Below are positions 25,846 to 34,742 of a stretch of 59,677 nucleotides of DNA, one piece after another. Numbering within the stretch: the stretch's first letter is position 1; each line of letters begins with the position of its first letter. Both the position numbers and the translations under genes were made by a program. The notes under the pieces were generated by a model, which worked only from the letters and a program-made list of their open reading frames with translations, was not told the DNA's origin and searched no databases. The stretch is taken from the NCBI RefSeq assembly GCF_022179525.1, contig NZ_BPQX01000059.1:1-59677 (forward strand). Reading direction: 5' to 3'. Origin of the DNA: Methylobacterium persicinum (GTDB taxonomy: Bacteria; Pseudomonadota; Alphaproteobacteria; Rhizobiales; Beijerinckiaceae).

Positions 25846-26670
25846 TCAGCGCCACACGGGAAGGTTGAGCCACCAGCCCCACCATTCGGGCCAGCCCTGG
25901 GTCCAGAACGGACCGCTGATCACGATGCAGACCGCGCTCCAGAATCCGGCGGCGAGCGCAAGGAACCAGCCGAGGCGGTGCACCCCGAGCGTGCCGATCG
26001 AGTAACCGATCGTGTCGCGGAAGAAGGTATCCTCGTGCTCGGGGGTCTTGACCATCTCGCCCTTGCCCGGATTGGTCGAGGACAAGATCAGGCCGCCGTG
26101 CATGGCCAGCGCCAGTGTCGTGGTGAAGAAGAACGTCACCGCCAGCATATGCGCCGGGTTATAATGGAAGTGCAGGTACTGGTATCCGGTGTTCGACACC
26201 CAATCGAGGTGCGAGAGAATCCCGTAGGGAAAGCCGTATCCCCAGGCGCCCATCAACAGGGGACGGATCACCTCCAGGGTGAAATACGCGAAGATCGCCA
26301 TGCTGAAGGCGATCGGCACATGGTAGCCGATGCCGAGCTTGCGGCAGATCTCGACCTCGCGCAAAGCCCATGACCCGAACGAGCCCAGCGCGCACATGGT
26401 GATGATCTGCCAGAGCCCGCCCTCCTTCAGGGGCGCGAGCTTGAGGCCGTAGCTGATATCCGGCGGGGCGATGTTGATCTGCCAGATGTTCCAGGTCGGG
26501 CCGATGGCCGCGCCGTAGATCACCAGCGCCGTGCCGAGCACGGTGAAGAACAGGCCCGTCACGCCGAAGAAGCCGACGAAGAACGGGCCGATCCAGAAGT
26601 CGAACAGGTCGCCGCCGAGCAAGGTGCCGCCGCGGACCCGGTATTTGCGCTCGTAGCTTAGCATCGCCAT
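25846..26670 (-). CDS. pufL: PufL, reaction-centre L subunit
   Basis: A 274-residue protein with five membrane helices. Key ligands are seen in [22 protein letters not shown], the quinone-pocket [13 protein letters not shown] and the iron ligand in GVHRLGW. The N-terminal [17 protein letters not shown] is typical of PufL. It sits 68 bases after pufA, with a stable hairpin in that gap. Confidence 0.98.
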   Translation of the reverse strand: MAMLSYERKYRVRGGTLLGGDLFDFWIGPFFVGFFGVTGLFFTVLGTALVIYGAAIGPTWNIWQINIAPPDISYGLKLAPLKEGGLWQIITMCALGSFGSWALREVEICRKLGIGYHVPIAFSMAIFAYFTLEVIRPLLMGAWGYGFPYGILSHLDWVSNTGYQYLHFHYNPAHMLAVTFFFTTTLALAMHGGLILSSTNPGKGEMVKTPEHEDTFFRDTIGYSIGTLGVHRLGWFLALAAGFWSAVCIVISGPFWTQGWPEWWGWWLNLPVWR

Positions 26671-26694
26671 GGCGAGACCTCCCGTTCGGCAATC

Positions 26695-26727
26695 GGAGGG
26701 GCAGCGGCGTCAGCGGACCGCCCCTCC
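26695..26727 (-). other. pufA-pufL intercistronic stem-loop
   Basis: Arms 26695-26702 and 26720-26727 form a perfect 8-bp stem (GGAGGGGC/GCCCCTCC) with a 17-base loop, just after the pufA stop. In Rhodobacter, hairpins at this junction protect the pufBA message from 3' decay and set the LH1 to reaction-centre ratio. The same function is inferred here from position. Confidence 0.7.
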
Positions 26728-26738
26728 GTGTCGTCTCA

Positions 26739-26927
26739 TCAGGCCGGCATTTCCGGCAGGGCCAGCGTAATGTTGCTCGCGGCCTTGTTGTTCTTCGGGC
26801 CTTCCAGCCAGTTGAACCGGTCCGTCGAGAGCAGGATGAAGTGGATCAGCAGCGCCAGGATGAAGAGGAAGGTGAACAGAGCCACCAGCGTGCGCCGCGG
26901 ATCGAAAAGCAGCCAAACCTTGTGCAT
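26739..26927 (-). CDS. pufA: PufA, LH1 antenna alpha polypeptide
   Basis: A 62-residue protein with the classical LH1-alpha form: the N-terminal [12 protein letters not shown], a single membrane helix, and the bacteriochlorophyll-binding His in [10 protein letters not shown] followed by DRFNWLEG. It pairs with PufB to build the ring around the reaction centre. The start follows pufB by ten bases with a GAGGA ribosome-binding site. Confidence 0.97.
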   Translation of the reverse strand: MHKVWLLFDPRRTLVALFTFLFILALLIHFILLSTDRFNWLEGPKNNKAASNITLALPEMPA

Positions 26928-26937
26928 CCGATCCTCC

Positions 26938-27174
26938 TCAGCCGATCATCGTGACGAGGGCGTGGGCCGCGTCGCGGACACCCTCAAGGGAGGCGTAGCC
27001 CTGCGGTCCGGGCAGCCACGGACGCCACAGCCAGACGAGGATGTGGGCGACCACGGCGATCGCCGTGAAGATGAGGAAGCTCGTCAGGAAGATCGCGTGG
27101 AACTCCTTGGCCTCCGGTTCCGTCAGCCCAGACAGGCTGCTCGGTCTTTCTGTCGTGATGGGTCCACCAGCCAT
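26938..27174 (-). CDS. pufB: PufB, LH1 antenna beta polypeptide
   Basis: A 78-residue LH1-beta protein. The conserved [13 protein letters not shown] precedes the membrane helix, and the ligand His lies in [16 protein letters not shown]. It is longer at the C-terminus than Rhodobacter PufB by about 25 residues ([20 protein letters not shown]), an extension of unknown role. GGAGG lies near the start. Confidence 0.95.
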   Translation of the reverse strand: MAGGPITTERPSSLSGLTEPEAKEFHAIFLTSFLIFTAIAVVAHILVWLWRPWLPGPQGYASLEGVRDAAHALVTMIG

Positions 27175-27334
27175 GGTTTAAGACCTCCGTGAATTGGCCG
27201 CGCCTCTCGGCACGACGGGTGCTGCCGCGGAGAAAGCGGCCTCACTTCCCCCGCGTCACCGGACGGAAGCGTCTCGTGTCGGGGCCACGGACCGGAAGGC
27301 CCGCCGCCCGGAAGGGTGTCAGCGCGGCCGACCT

Positions 27335-27556
27335 TCAGCCCATGAAGGCGAACGGGATGGCCTGGACGGCCATGGCCCGGGCCTCGCCGAAGACCGAGCG
27401 GTGCGGCGCGGGCAGGCCGGGACGGGCGGGGGCGCGGCCCGGCGCCATCCGTCCGAAGACGGCGGCCGCCAGGAAGAAGGGGTAGGTGGCGGCCAGGATC
27501 AGCCGGAACTGGAGTTCCTCCTGATGCTGGCGCGCGGTCGGGGCCATCGTACGCAT
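27335..27556 (-). CDS. pufQ: PufQ-like bacteriochlorophyll-synthesis/antenna assembly protein
   Basis: A 73-residue protein with one membrane segment (LILAATYPFFLAAAVF) preceded by the RQHQEELQFRL motif seen in PufQ. It lies between bchZ and pufB, exactly where pufQ is found in Rhodobacter. I chose the ATG at 27556, which has AGGAG about eight bases upstream; the ATG at 27598 overlaps bchZ. PufQ is thought to carry or gate bacteriochlorophyll intermediates. The 160 bases between it and pufB contain no obvious promoter. Confidence 0.8.
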   Translation of the reverse strand: MRTMAPTARQHQEELQFRLILAATYPFFLAAAVFGRMAPGRAPARPGLPAPHRSVFGEARAMAVQAIPFAFMG

Positions 27557-27584
27557 CCTCAGGTCTCCTCTCTTGGAAAGCGTC

Positions 27585-29051
27585 TCATGCGGTGACACCC
27601 GCGTTGAGGTCAGTGCGCGCGCCGGTCACATGGCCGGCGGCAACGGTGTCGGCGCCGGCCGTGCGGGCGGCGCGTTCGGCCGCGTCGCGCAGGCGCTTGG
27701 CGGCGGAGATTCGGGCGAGGACGGGCTGCGCCTCGACGGCGCGGTCGAGGGCCGACAGCGCCTCGGCATCCCAGGGCAATTCGCGGTGGGTGCGGGCCGG
27801 GGTCGGCTCGACCTTGTCCATGTCGCGGGCGAGCGGCAGGATGTGGAAGAGCGTGTCGAACAGGGCGTTGCAGACCTCTTGCACGAGGTAAGTCGCGCCC
27901 GCGTAGCCCATGAACGGCGTGCCGGTGTGCCGGCGGATGATCGCCCCGGGGAACGAGGCCGGCACGTAGGTCGCCCGGCCGCCGGCCTCCGCGAGGTACA
28001 TCCGCTCGTTGAACGAGCCGAACAGGACCAGCGGCGGGTTCTTGGCGATGGCGTCCTTCACCTTGGCGTTGTCGGGCTTGAGTCCTGCCGAACGGCCGAA
28101 GGCGAAGTGGCAGGGCAGGCCCATCTCCTCTTCGAGGAAATGGCGGACGCCGCGGGCATAGGTTTCCGTGGCGACGATGCCGAAGCTCGCCGTGCCGAAG
28201 AAGTCCTGCGTCACGGAGCGCCAGAGGTCCCACACCGGCTTGATCGTGGTGTGCCGCTCGCGCTCGATGAACGGCTCGGGATCGACACCCAAAATCTCAC
28301 CCAGCGCCCGCAGGAACTTGGTGGTGGAGAGCACGCCGATCGGCGCCTGCAGGTACGGGCGCTCAAGCGCCTCGCAGAGGCCACGGCCGAACTCCCGGTA
28401 GAGGCAGATGTTGGCATCCGCGTTGACGAGCTTCGGCACGTCCGCGAGGTGCGAGCCCAGCGGGAAGGTAAGGTTCACCTCGGCGCCGATGCCCTCCACC
28501 AGCCGGCGGATCTCGGCGAGGTCGCTCGGCATGTTGAAGGTGCCGTAGGCCGGGCCGATCAGGTTGACGCGGGGCTTCTCGCCCTCCTTGCGGGCGGGGC
28601 GGGCCGGGATGCCCTTCTTGGCGAACTTCCGCGCCCCGTATTCCTGCCAGAGCCAGGTGATCGCCCGGTCGGCAGCCTGCCATTGGTCCTCGTCGATGGT
28701 GCGGGGCAGGAAGCGCTGAAGGCCGGTGCCCTCCGGGGTGACGCCGCCGCCGATCATCTCGGCGATGGAACCGGTGACGACGACGCTGGGCAGCCCCGGA
28801 TCGAGGGTCGAATGGGCGCGCTTCATCGCGCCCTCGGTGCCGTGGCGGCCGAGTTCTTCCTCGGCGAGGCCCGTCACGACGATGGGGAGTTCGTGCGGCG
28901 GCAGGGCGTCGGTGTAGTGCAGCACCGAGGTGACGGGCAGGTTCTCGCAGCCCACCGGGCCGTCGATGACGACCTGCAGCCCCTTGATCGCCGTGAAGAC
29001 GTAGACCGCGCCCCAGTATCCGCCGGCCCTGTCGTGATCGAGGATCAGCAT
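27585..29051 (-). CDS. bchZ: BchZ, chlorophyllide a reductase subunit Z
   Basis: A 488-residue nitrogenase-like catalytic subunit. The N-terminal half has [28 protein letters not shown], with the Cys expected to bind the iron-sulfur cluster shared with BchY, and [10 protein letters not shown] downstream. With BchX and BchY it reduces the C7-C8 bond of the chlorin. The ATG at 29051 overlaps the bchY stop by one base (TAATG). A longer open frame upstream lacks similarity. Confidence 0.97.
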   Translation of the reverse strand: MLILDHDRAGGYWGAVYVFTAIKGLQVVIDGPVGCENLPVTSVLHYTDALPPHELPIVVTGLAEEELGRHGTEGAMKRAHSTLDPGLPSVVVTGSIAEMIGGGVTPEGTGLQRFLPRTIDEDQWQAADRAITWLWQEYGARKFAKKGIPARPARKEGEKPRVNLIGPAYGTFNMPSDLAEIRRLVEGIGAEVNLTFPLGSHLADVPKLVNADANICLYREFGRGLCEALERPYLQAPIGVLSTTKFLRALGEILGVDPEPFIERERHTTIKPVWDLWRSVTQDFFGTASFGIVATETYARGVRHFLEEEMGLPCHFAFGRSAGLKPDNAKVKDAIAKNPPLVLFGSFNERMYLAEAGGRATYVPASFPGAIIRRHTGTPFMGYAGATYLVQEVCNALFDTLFHILPLARDMDKVEPTPARTHRELPWDAEALSALDRAVEAQPVLARISAAKRLRDAAERAARTAGADTVAAGHVTGARTDLNAGVTA

Positions 29052-30580
29052 TATGCCATCTCCCCGATCGGCTTCTTCGGGCCTTCGGCCTTCGGAGACA
29101 GCTTCTTCTGCGGCACCTCCTGCCAGACGCCGGCGGCGTGGCCGGTGCCGACGCCCTCGAAGAAGTCGCGCATCGCATTGAAGCGCGGCTTGTTGGCCAG
29201 CGCCGCGTTGATCACCGTCGCCAGCGACCCGGCGCCTGCCGCACCCATCAGCGGCCGGGCGGAGATGAGGTTCGTGAAGTAGAGCGCCGGGGTGGCGTTC
29301 TCCTTGGCCTTCTGCACCACCGGCGTCGTGCCGATGGCGAGGTCCGGCCGGAAATGGGCGAAGGCATAGAGGTCGTCCTCCAGGGAGGCCCGGTATCGCA
29401 CCTCGCAGCCATGGGCTTCGAGCCAGTCCCGGTCCGCCTCGGACCACGGCGTGCGTGGGCAGGCGGTGCCGACGTAGGGGACCTCGGCGCCACTCTCGAC
29501 GAGCAGGCGGGCGACCAGAAGCTCCGAGCCCTCGTAGCCCGAGAGCGTGATCCGTCCCTTGATCGGCGAGGCCGAAAGGGCGCCCCGGATCCCGGCGAGG
29601 ATGCCGGCCTTGGCCGCGTCGATGGTCTGCGCAGACACGTTGCAGGCGCCGCCGATCCGCTCAAGCCACGCCGCCGTGCCCTCGACGCCGACGGGCGCCG
29701 AGCCGACGATGGGCCGGCCTGCCGCCTCGAACTCACGGATGCTCGCCGTGTAGAAGGGGTGGATCGCCGCCACTGCGGCGGAATCGAGGGCGCCGTACAA
29801 TTCGCGCCATTCCCGCGTCGGCACCACCGGCCCCGCCGCGAGGCCGAGCGGCGCCAGCAGGCTGCCGATCACCATCGGGTCGGCCGGGAACATCTCGCCC
29901 AGCAGCGCAACGGTCGGGCGCTCGGACCGACCGCCCTTCGGCGCCTGAACCGGGCCGTGCTCGGCCTCGGCGCGGGCGACCTTCAGCATCGCGCCGGCCA
30001 GCACGTCCTTGGCCTCGGCATGGGTTGGCACGCCGAATCCCGGCACGTCGATGCCGATGACGCGGACCCCGTCGATCTCCTTCGGCAGGAGCCGCAGCGG
30101 CACGCCCGACGCGGTCGGCACGCAAAGGTTGATGACGACGACGGCGTCGTAATCCTCAGGCTTCGCGGTGGCGTGGACCGCCTCGCGGATGTCCTCGAAC
30201 AGCTTGCCGGTGACCAACGTCTCGGAGTTGAACGGCACATAGCCGACGCTCCGGCGGGCACCGTAGAAGTGCGAGGTGAATGTCAGGCCGTAGACGCAGC
30301 AGGCCGAGCCGGAGAGGATCGTCGCGGTGCGGCGCATCCGCAGGCCGACGCGGAGCGACCCGAAGGCCGGGCACATGCTCTGCGGTTGGTCGTGGGGCCC
30401 TTGCGGGTAATCCTCGCGCAGCTGCGCCAGGGTCTCGGACATTCCGGCCGCCTCGGCGGCCTCCCGCATCGCGTCCTTGCCGGCGTGGCAGCCGAGCCCG
30501 TCGCCCTTGGTGGCGGCGAGGTCGATGGCGGGGGCCGCCTTGCGGGCCCGCAGTTCGGCGATGTCGAGGGAGACGGCCAT
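29051..30580 (-). CDS. bchY: BchY, chlorophyllide a reductase subunit Y
   Basis: A 509-residue nitrogenase-like subunit. The Cys positions for the shared cluster lie in [17 protein letters not shown] and SGSACCVYG in the N-terminal 95 residues. VNTP-like Rossmann segments follow, such as [16 protein letters not shown] and [12 protein letters not shown]. It forms the catalytic heterotetramer with BchZ. The start is five bases after bchX. Confidence 0.97.
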   Translation of the reverse strand: MAVSLDIAELRARKAAPAIDLAATKGDGLGCHAGKDAMREAAEAAGMSETLAQLREDYPQGPHDQPQSMCPAFGSLRVGLRMRRTATILSGSACCVYGLTFTSHFYGARRSVGYVPFNSETLVTGKLFEDIREAVHATAKPEDYDAVVVINLCVPTASGVPLRLLPKEIDGVRVIGIDVPGFGVPTHAEAKDVLAGAMLKVARAEAEHGPVQAPKGGRSERPTVALLGEMFPADPMVIGSLLAPLGLAAGPVVPTREWRELYGALDSAAVAAIHPFYTASIREFEAAGRPIVGSAPVGVEGTAAWLERIGGACNVSAQTIDAAKAGILAGIRGALSASPIKGRITLSGYEGSELLVARLLVESGAEVPYVGTACPRTPWSEADRDWLEAHGCEVRYRASLEDDLYAFAHFRPDLAIGTTPVVQKAKENATPALYFTNLISARPLMGAAGAGSLATVINAALANKPRFNAMRDFFEGVGTGHAAGVWQEVPQKKLSPKAEGPKKPIGEMA

Positions 30581-30585
30581 GCGCG

Positions 30586-31590
30586 TCAGACCTCGTCGTA
30601 CACGACTTCAAGGGACGGCTTGGACACGTGGGCGACGCCACACATGTCCTCGTGGGTCGCCGGAACCAGCACCACGTCGCGGCCGGTCGTCTCGCTGGAG
30701 AACAACCCGAGCAGCCCATCCTGCGTCAGTGGCGTCGGGCGGTGCGGCGCGGCGGCAGCCACGTTGGCGGCGAGTCCGGAAAAGAGATCGCCCCAGCGTC
30801 CATCGGGCTTGCCGATGATCTCGTAATTCGCGCTCTTCTTACGGATGTCGTCGTCGGCCGGGATCGACGCGAGCACCGGGATGCCGGCGGCTTCCGCGAA
30901 GGCCTGCGCCTCGCCGGTCCCGTCGTCCTTGTTGATGACGAGGCCGCCGACGCCAACATTGCCACCCATCTTGCGGAAATATTCGACCGCCGAGCAGACG
31001 TTGTTGGCGACGTAGAGGGATTGCAGATCGTTCGAGCCGACGACGATGACCTTCTGGCACATGTCCCTGGCGATCGGCAGGCCGAAGCCGCCGCAGACCA
31101 CGTCGCCGAGGAAGTCGAGGAGGACGAAGTCGAAGCCCCACTCGTGGAAGCCGAGCTTCTCCAGAAGCTCGAAGCCGTGGATGATCCCACGACCGCCGCA
31201 GCCGCGGCCGACCTCCGGCCCGCCGAGCTCCATGGCGTAGACGCCGTCGCGCTTGAAGCAGACGTCGCCGATGGCGACCTGCTCACCCGCGAGCTTTTTC
31301 TTCGTGGAAGTCTCGATGATGGTCGGGCAGGCCTTGCCGCCGAACAGCAGGGAGGTGGTGTCGCTCTTCGGGTCGCAGCCGATCAGCAGCACCTTCTTGC
31401 CCTGCTGGGCCATCATGTAACTGAGGTTGGCGAGCGTGAACGATTTGCCGATGCCGCCCTTGCCGTAGATCGCGATGATCTGCGTCTCCTTCTTCGCCGG
31501 GGCGGTGGAGACGGGATCGGGCTCGATGGCGGCCTCGTCGCGCAGTTGCGACGCCTGGGCCAGGGCAAGCTTGTTCAGCTGAACGTTCAT
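30586..31590 (-). CDS. bchX: BchX, chlorophyllide a reductase ATPase (NifH-like)
   Basis: A 334-residue NifH-family iron protein. The P-loop YGKGGIGKSFT lies near residues 42-52, LIGCDPKSDTT follows as switch I, and the two Cys that ligate the 4Fe-4S cluster are in GRGCGGRGI and GDVVCGGFGLP. It passes electrons to BchYZ using ATP. Start ATG 31590 overlaps the bchC stop as ATGA. The reading frame is open further upstream, but that part is the shadow of bchC. Confidence 0.98.
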   Translation of the reverse strand: MNVQLNKLALAQASQLRDEAAIEPDPVSTAPAKKETQIIAIYGKGGIGKSFTLANLSYMMAQQGKKVLLIGCDPKSDTTSLLFGGKACPTIIETSTKKKLAGEQVAIGDVCFKRDGVYAMELGGPEVGRGCGGRGIIHGFELLEKLGFHEWGFDFVLLDFLGDVVCGGFGLPIARDMCQKVIVVGSNDLQSLYVANNVCSAVEYFRKMGGNVGVGGLVINKDDGTGEAQAFAEAAGIPVLASIPADDDIRKKSANYEIIGKPDGRWGDLFSGLAANVAAAAPHRPTPLTQDGLLGLFSSETTGRDVVLVPATHEDMCGVAHVSKPSLEVVYDEV

Positions 31591-32549
31591 GCGGCGTCCC
31601 TCCAATCCAGGACCATCTTGAGGCAGGCCGGGTCGGCGAAGGCCGTCCGGTAAGCCTCCTCGGCCCGCGCGGCGGGCGCGCGGTGGGTGATCAGACCGTC
31701 GAGGGACAGGCGGCCGGCCTCGATCAGGCGGCTCACCGCCGCGAGGTCGTCCGGGCGGAACTCGGCGGAGATTCGGATGCGCGCTTCCCGCATGAAAGCC
31801 GGCGGGAAGGCGAAGGAGAGCGGCGCCTCGTAGAAGCCTGCCAGCACGATCTCGCCGCCGGGGGCGAGGCGCCCGATCAAACTGTCGAGGCCGGACGCAT
31901 CGCCGCTGGCATCCACGATGCGGGCGTAGTCCCGGCGCGGATCGGCCTCGGGAGCGAGGGCGGCGTAGCCGGTGGCGCCATCCCGGCGGGCGGTATCTGT
32001 CTCCCACACGGTCGGTTCGGCGCCCATCGCCACCGCGACCCGGGCGATCAGCCGGCCGAGCACCCCGTGCCCGACGACCAGCGGACGATCCCCCTCCCCG
32101 ATCCCGCCCGCCGCCCGATGGGCGGTGGCGGCGAGCGCCAGCAGACAGGCGCGCTCGCCGAGCGCAGCGTCCACCGGAAGCAGCTTCTCGGCGGGGGTAA
32201 CGAGGTGGGAGGCGGCGCCACCGAAAAGGCCTCGGACTGGGCCGAAGCAGCGTGCGCCGGGAACGAAGACCCACTGGCCCACCCGCACGGGCGAACCGGC
32301 CGGGGCCTCGGCCACCCGGCCGACGGTCTCGTAGCCCGGGACCAGGGGATAGCCCATTCCGGGGAAGTGCGGCATCCGGCCGGACCAGAGCAGGCGCTCG
32401 GTGCCGGTGCTGATCCCGCTCCAGGCGACTTCCACCACCGCGTCGCCCGAACCCACATCGGTCAGGGTCAGTCGCCGCAGCGCCAGCCTTTCCGGTTGTT
32501 CGAGGATGACGGCGAGAGCGTCCATGGCTGGAATTTCCGCCCGACTCAT
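31587..32549 (-). CDS. bchC: BchC, bacteriochlorophyllide a dehydrogenase
   Basis: A 320-residue zinc-less alcohol-dehydrogenase-like enzyme (320 from ATG 32549, 312 from ATG 32525, where the conserved MDALAVILEQPERL begins). Conserved BchC features include WSGISTGTERLLWSGRMP and the Rossmann VVGHGVLGRLIARVAVAMGA. It oxidises the 3-hydroxyethyl group to the 3-acetyl group of bacteriochlorophyll a. A consensus promoter and a PpsR-type palindrome lie within 65 bases upstream. Confidence 0.95.
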   Translation of the reverse strand: MSRAEIPAMDALAVILEQPERLALRRLTLTDVGSGDAVVEVAWSGISTGTERLLWSGRMPHFPGMGYPLVPGYETVGRVAEAPAGSPVRVGQWVFVPGARCFGPVRGLFGGAASHLVTPAEKLLPVDAALGERACLLALAATAHRAAGGIGEGDRPLVVGHGVLGRLIARVAVAMGAEPTVWETDTARRDGATGYAALAPEADPRRDYARIVDASGDASGLDSLIGRLAPGGEIVLAGFYEAPLSFAFPPAFMREARIRISAEFRPDDLAAVSRLIEAGRLSLDGLITHRAPAARAEEAYRTAFADPACLKMVLDWRDAA

Positions 32550-32578
32550 TGGGAGTACCGCGGGGGCGGCCTTCCGAG

Positions 32579-32596
32579 TGTCATTCTAGATAGACA
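32579..32596. promoter_or_regulatory. PpsR/CrtJ-type operator before bchC
   Basis: The sequence has the exact form TGT-N12-ACA, and the palindrome extends one more base at each end (32578-32597). It overlaps the predicted -10 element of the bchC promoter, as expected for a repressor site. PpsR/CrtJ represses photosynthesis genes under oxygen or light. The regulator gene is not in this window, so binding is inferred. Confidence 0.8.
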
Positions 32597-32610
32597 CTTT
32601 TCCGCGTCAA
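32583..32610 (-). promoter_or_regulatory. Predicted sigma-70 promoter of bchC
   Basis: On the minus strand TTGACG (32610-32605) and TAGAAT (32588-32583) are separated by 16 bases; each matches five of six consensus bases. It would start transcription about 25-30 bases before the bchC ATG, within the crtF-bchC gap, adding to read-through from crtE. Confidence 0.65.
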
Positions 32611-32623
32611 CCTGTCTTAACAG

Positions 32624-33859
32624 TCAGATGCCGCTTTTGTGTGCGAGCAGCACCCGCGCCAGCAGCGGACGACGGGTTTTGTGCTCTTTGACCCGCTCGA
32701 AGCCGGCAGCCTGGGCCATGTGTGACAGTTCTTCCGCCGTCCGGGGGCGACCGGACCCCATCGCGAGCAAGTAGAAGCCGAAATAGGCATGACCCACCGG
32801 CTCGGCGCCCGGCGTCCCCGCGAGGGGTTCGGCGATGATGAGCCGGCCACCCGGCGCGAGGGCAGCGAAGGCCGCGCGGAGGAGGCCCTGGACCACCCCG
32901 TCATCGTGGTCGTGCAGGACTCGGACGAGGGAGATGGCGTCGGCGCCTTCGGGGAGACCGGCGTGGAAACTGCCGCCGCGGCACACGATCCGCTCGCCCG
33001 GTCCGGCCCGGTCGAGGCGGAGCCGCGCCCTTTCGGCGACGGCGGGAAGGTCGAACAGCGTGAGGCGCGCGTTCGGCAGCCGGGCCGCCGCCGCCGCAAT
33101 GAAGGCCCCCTCCCCGCCCCCGACATCCATCAGGTGACGGATGCCGGACAGATCGCAGGCGTCGAGGATGTCCTGCGCGATCATTCCCTGGGACGTACCC
33201 ATCAGGGCGCCGTAGGGCGCCGCCGCCTCACTGCCGACGGGCTCGCCGCCGGCATAGGGCCAGTAGCGGGAGAGTCCGGTCGGCCCGGATTCGCCTCGCA
33301 GCAGGGCGACGGGGTCGGCGAGGTCGGCGTAGAGCAGCGCGTGATGCTCGACCATGGCCGCGATGCCCGGATTGCCGGTGACGGCCGCGCCGAGATCGGC
33401 GAGGGCGAAGCGATCCCCCGGCAGTTCCCGGATCAAGTCGAGGGAACAGGCGGCCAGCAGGAGCGTGCGGGCCTTGTCCGGCGCCAGTCCCAGGCGGAGC
33501 GCGAGGTCGGCACCCGTCACCGGGCCGTCCGCCAGCTTTCCGAACAGGTCGAGGCGGATGCAGGCCGTCAGGACCTGAGCGTAGACGAAGCCCGCGCAGA
33601 GATCGAACAGGGTACGGGTGTTCCGCCGGGCGATGTGGCGCGTCAGCGGGAAGCCCGCCGCCCAGCGCTGGAAGCATGGGCTCGCCACCAGGCGATTACG
33701 CAGGGTCAGCCAGCGCTCGCCGATGGGCAGGCGCCGTGCCGCAGGGGGCTCGGTCAGGGCAGCGCCGCCGCTCAGGCCGACACCGGCCGCAGGCTCGCCG
33801 GCAGGAACAGCCGGGCCTGCGCCTCGATCTCGGCGGTCAGGCGGTCGGCGCCGGGGCAA
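32624..33859 (-). CDS. crtF: CrtF, demethylspheroidene/hydroxyneurosporene O-methyltransferase
   Basis: A 411-residue SAM methyltransferase of the plant-type O-methyltransferase family. The dimerisation region reads RLVASPCFQRWAAGFPLTRHIARRNTRTLFDLCAGFVY, a CrtF hallmark, and the SAM motif is HLMDVGGGEGAFIAAAA. It methylates the tertiary hydroxyl group of acyclic carotenoids. The only in-frame ATG/GTG/TTG before the conserved region is the ATG at 33859, giving an 88-base overlap with crtE. The following gap before bchC carries its promoter. Confidence 0.93.
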   Translation of the reverse strand: MPRRRPPDRRDRGAGPAVPAGEPAAGVGLSGGAALTEPPAARRLPIGERWLTLRNRLVASPCFQRWAAGFPLTRHIARRNTRTLFDLCAGFVYAQVLTACIRLDLFGKLADGPVTGADLALRLGLAPDKARTLLLAACSLDLIRELPGDRFALADLGAAVTGNPGIAAMVEHHALLYADLADPVALLRGESGPTGLSRYWPYAGGEPVGSEAAAPYGALMGTSQGMIAQDILDACDLSGIRHLMDVGGGEGAFIAAAAARLPNARLTLFDLPAVAERARLRLDRAGPGERIVCRGGSFHAGLPEGADAISLVRVLHDHDDGVVQGLLRAAFAALAPGGRLIIAEPLAGTPGAEPVGHAYFGFYLLAMGSGRPRTAEELSHMAQAAGFERVKEHKTRRPLLARVLLAHKSGI

Positions 33860-34641
33860 TCGGGAACCGCCGCCACCGCCTCGCGGGTAAGCCGCGCGAG
33901 CCTGTCGAGGGCGCCCCCCGTTCCTAGGAGCGCCGCCGCGTTGGGCCGCCCGAGGGTGGCATCCCGACCGGCCGGCTTACCAATCTCCTCCTGACGGCAG
34001 GCGACGTCCCGCAGGTCGTCGGCGACCTGATAAGCCTCGCCCAACGCCTCGCCGAGGCGCCGCCACGGCTCCGGCTCAGCCCCCGCCGCCGCGGCCCCGG
34101 CCACCGTCGCCGCCGCGAACAGGGCGCCGGTCTTGGCCTGCTGGTAGGCGCTCAGATCGACATGGGCCTCCGATTCCCACGCCTGCCCGGCGGCAATGCC
34201 CATGGGCGAGCCCGCCGCCCGCCCGAGCAGGCTCACGAGCCGGACGAGACGGCGCGGGTGCCGCCATGCCCCCCGTGCCAGGGTCTCGAAGGCCAGCACG
34301 ATCAGCGCGTCGCCCGTCAGCACGGCGATGGGCGTGCCGTAGGCGACGTGGACGGTGTCCTTCTGCCGGCGGGTCGGTGCGTCGTCGAAGCACGGCAGGT
34401 CGTCGTGAACCAGGGAGGCGCAGTGCAGAAGCTCGATCGCCGCGGCTGCCGAATCGGCGGCCACGGGATCGTCATCGCCGCAGGCCCTCGCCACGGAGAG
34501 GCACAGGCGCGGGCGGATGCGGTGGCCGCCGGGAAAGACCGCGTAGCGCATGGCCTCCGCCAGGAGCGGAGGCGCACCGGGCGCTTCGGCATAGGCGACG
34601 GCCCGGTCCAGGGCCGATTCGATCCGCGAGCCGGGCTCCAT
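33772..34641 (-). CDS. crtE: CrtE, geranylgeranyl diphosphate synthase
   Basis: A 289-residue prenyl synthase. The first Asp-rich motif is in HDDLPCFDDAPTRR near residue 79, the basic RIRPRL site before it, and the second motif in QVADDLRDV near residue 205. It supplies GGPP for both carotenoids and the geranylgeranyl/phytyl tail of bacteriochlorophyll. It diverges from crtD across a 101-base region containing PpsR-type palindromes and is the first gene of the minus-strand superoperon. Confidence 0.95.
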   Translation of the reverse strand: MEPGSRIESALDRAVAYAEAPGAPPLLAEAMRYAVFPGGHRIRPRLCLSVARACGDDDPVAADSAAAAIELLHCASLVHDDLPCFDDAPTRRQKDTVHVAYGTPIAVLTGDALIVLAFETLARGAWRHPRRLVRLVSLLGRAAGSPMGIAAGQAWESEAHVDLSAYQQAKTGALFAAATVAGAAAAGAEPEPWRRLGEALGEAYQVADDLRDVACRQEEIGKPAGRDATLGRPNAAALLGTGGALDRLARLTREAVAAVPDCPGADRLTAEIEAQARLFLPASLRPVSA

Positions 34642-34652
34642 ATCGCCCTCCG

Positions 34653-34670
34653 TGTCATGACGGGTTGTCA
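34653..34670. promoter_or_regulatory. Imperfect PpsR-like site
   Basis: TGT-N12-TCA departs from the operator pattern by one base. Its left end is 26 bases from the left end of the perfect site at 34679, on nearly the same helical face after 2.5 turns. CrtJ/PpsR often binds pairs of sites cooperatively, so this may be the weaker partner. Confidence 0.4.
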
Positions 34671-34678
34671 GCGTTATG

Positions 34679-34696
34679 TGTCACTTATAGTTGACA
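34679..34696. promoter_or_regulatory. PpsR/CrtJ-type operator between crtE and crtD
   Basis: An exact TGT-N12-ACA palindrome centred in the divergent crtE-crtD region. TATA-like hexamers overlap it on both strands (TATAAG, minus, 34689-34684; TATAGT, plus, 34686-34691), with weak TTG-type -35 elements about 15 bases away on each side. One repressor could therefore control both transcripts. Confidence 0.8.
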
Positions 34697-34742
34697 CTGC
34701 CGGGCGACAAGATCAATCCCGATTGGGGGAGGTTTCGAAGCG

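Noticed and set aside
24704-25885. 393-codon minus-strand frame overlapping pufM in another frame and crossing the pufL-pufM gap
   Set aside because: It mirrors pufM in a shifted frame. The open gap portion gave no conserved protein.
27175-27334. PpsR site or promoter between pufQ and pufB
   Set aside because: No TGT-N12-ACA and no -35/-10 pair on the coding strand.
27573-30826. Two plus-strand frames of 569 and 562 codons opposite bchZ, bchY and part of bchX
   Set aside because: No ribosome-binding site and no recognisable domain; bch genes are unmistakable on the other strand.
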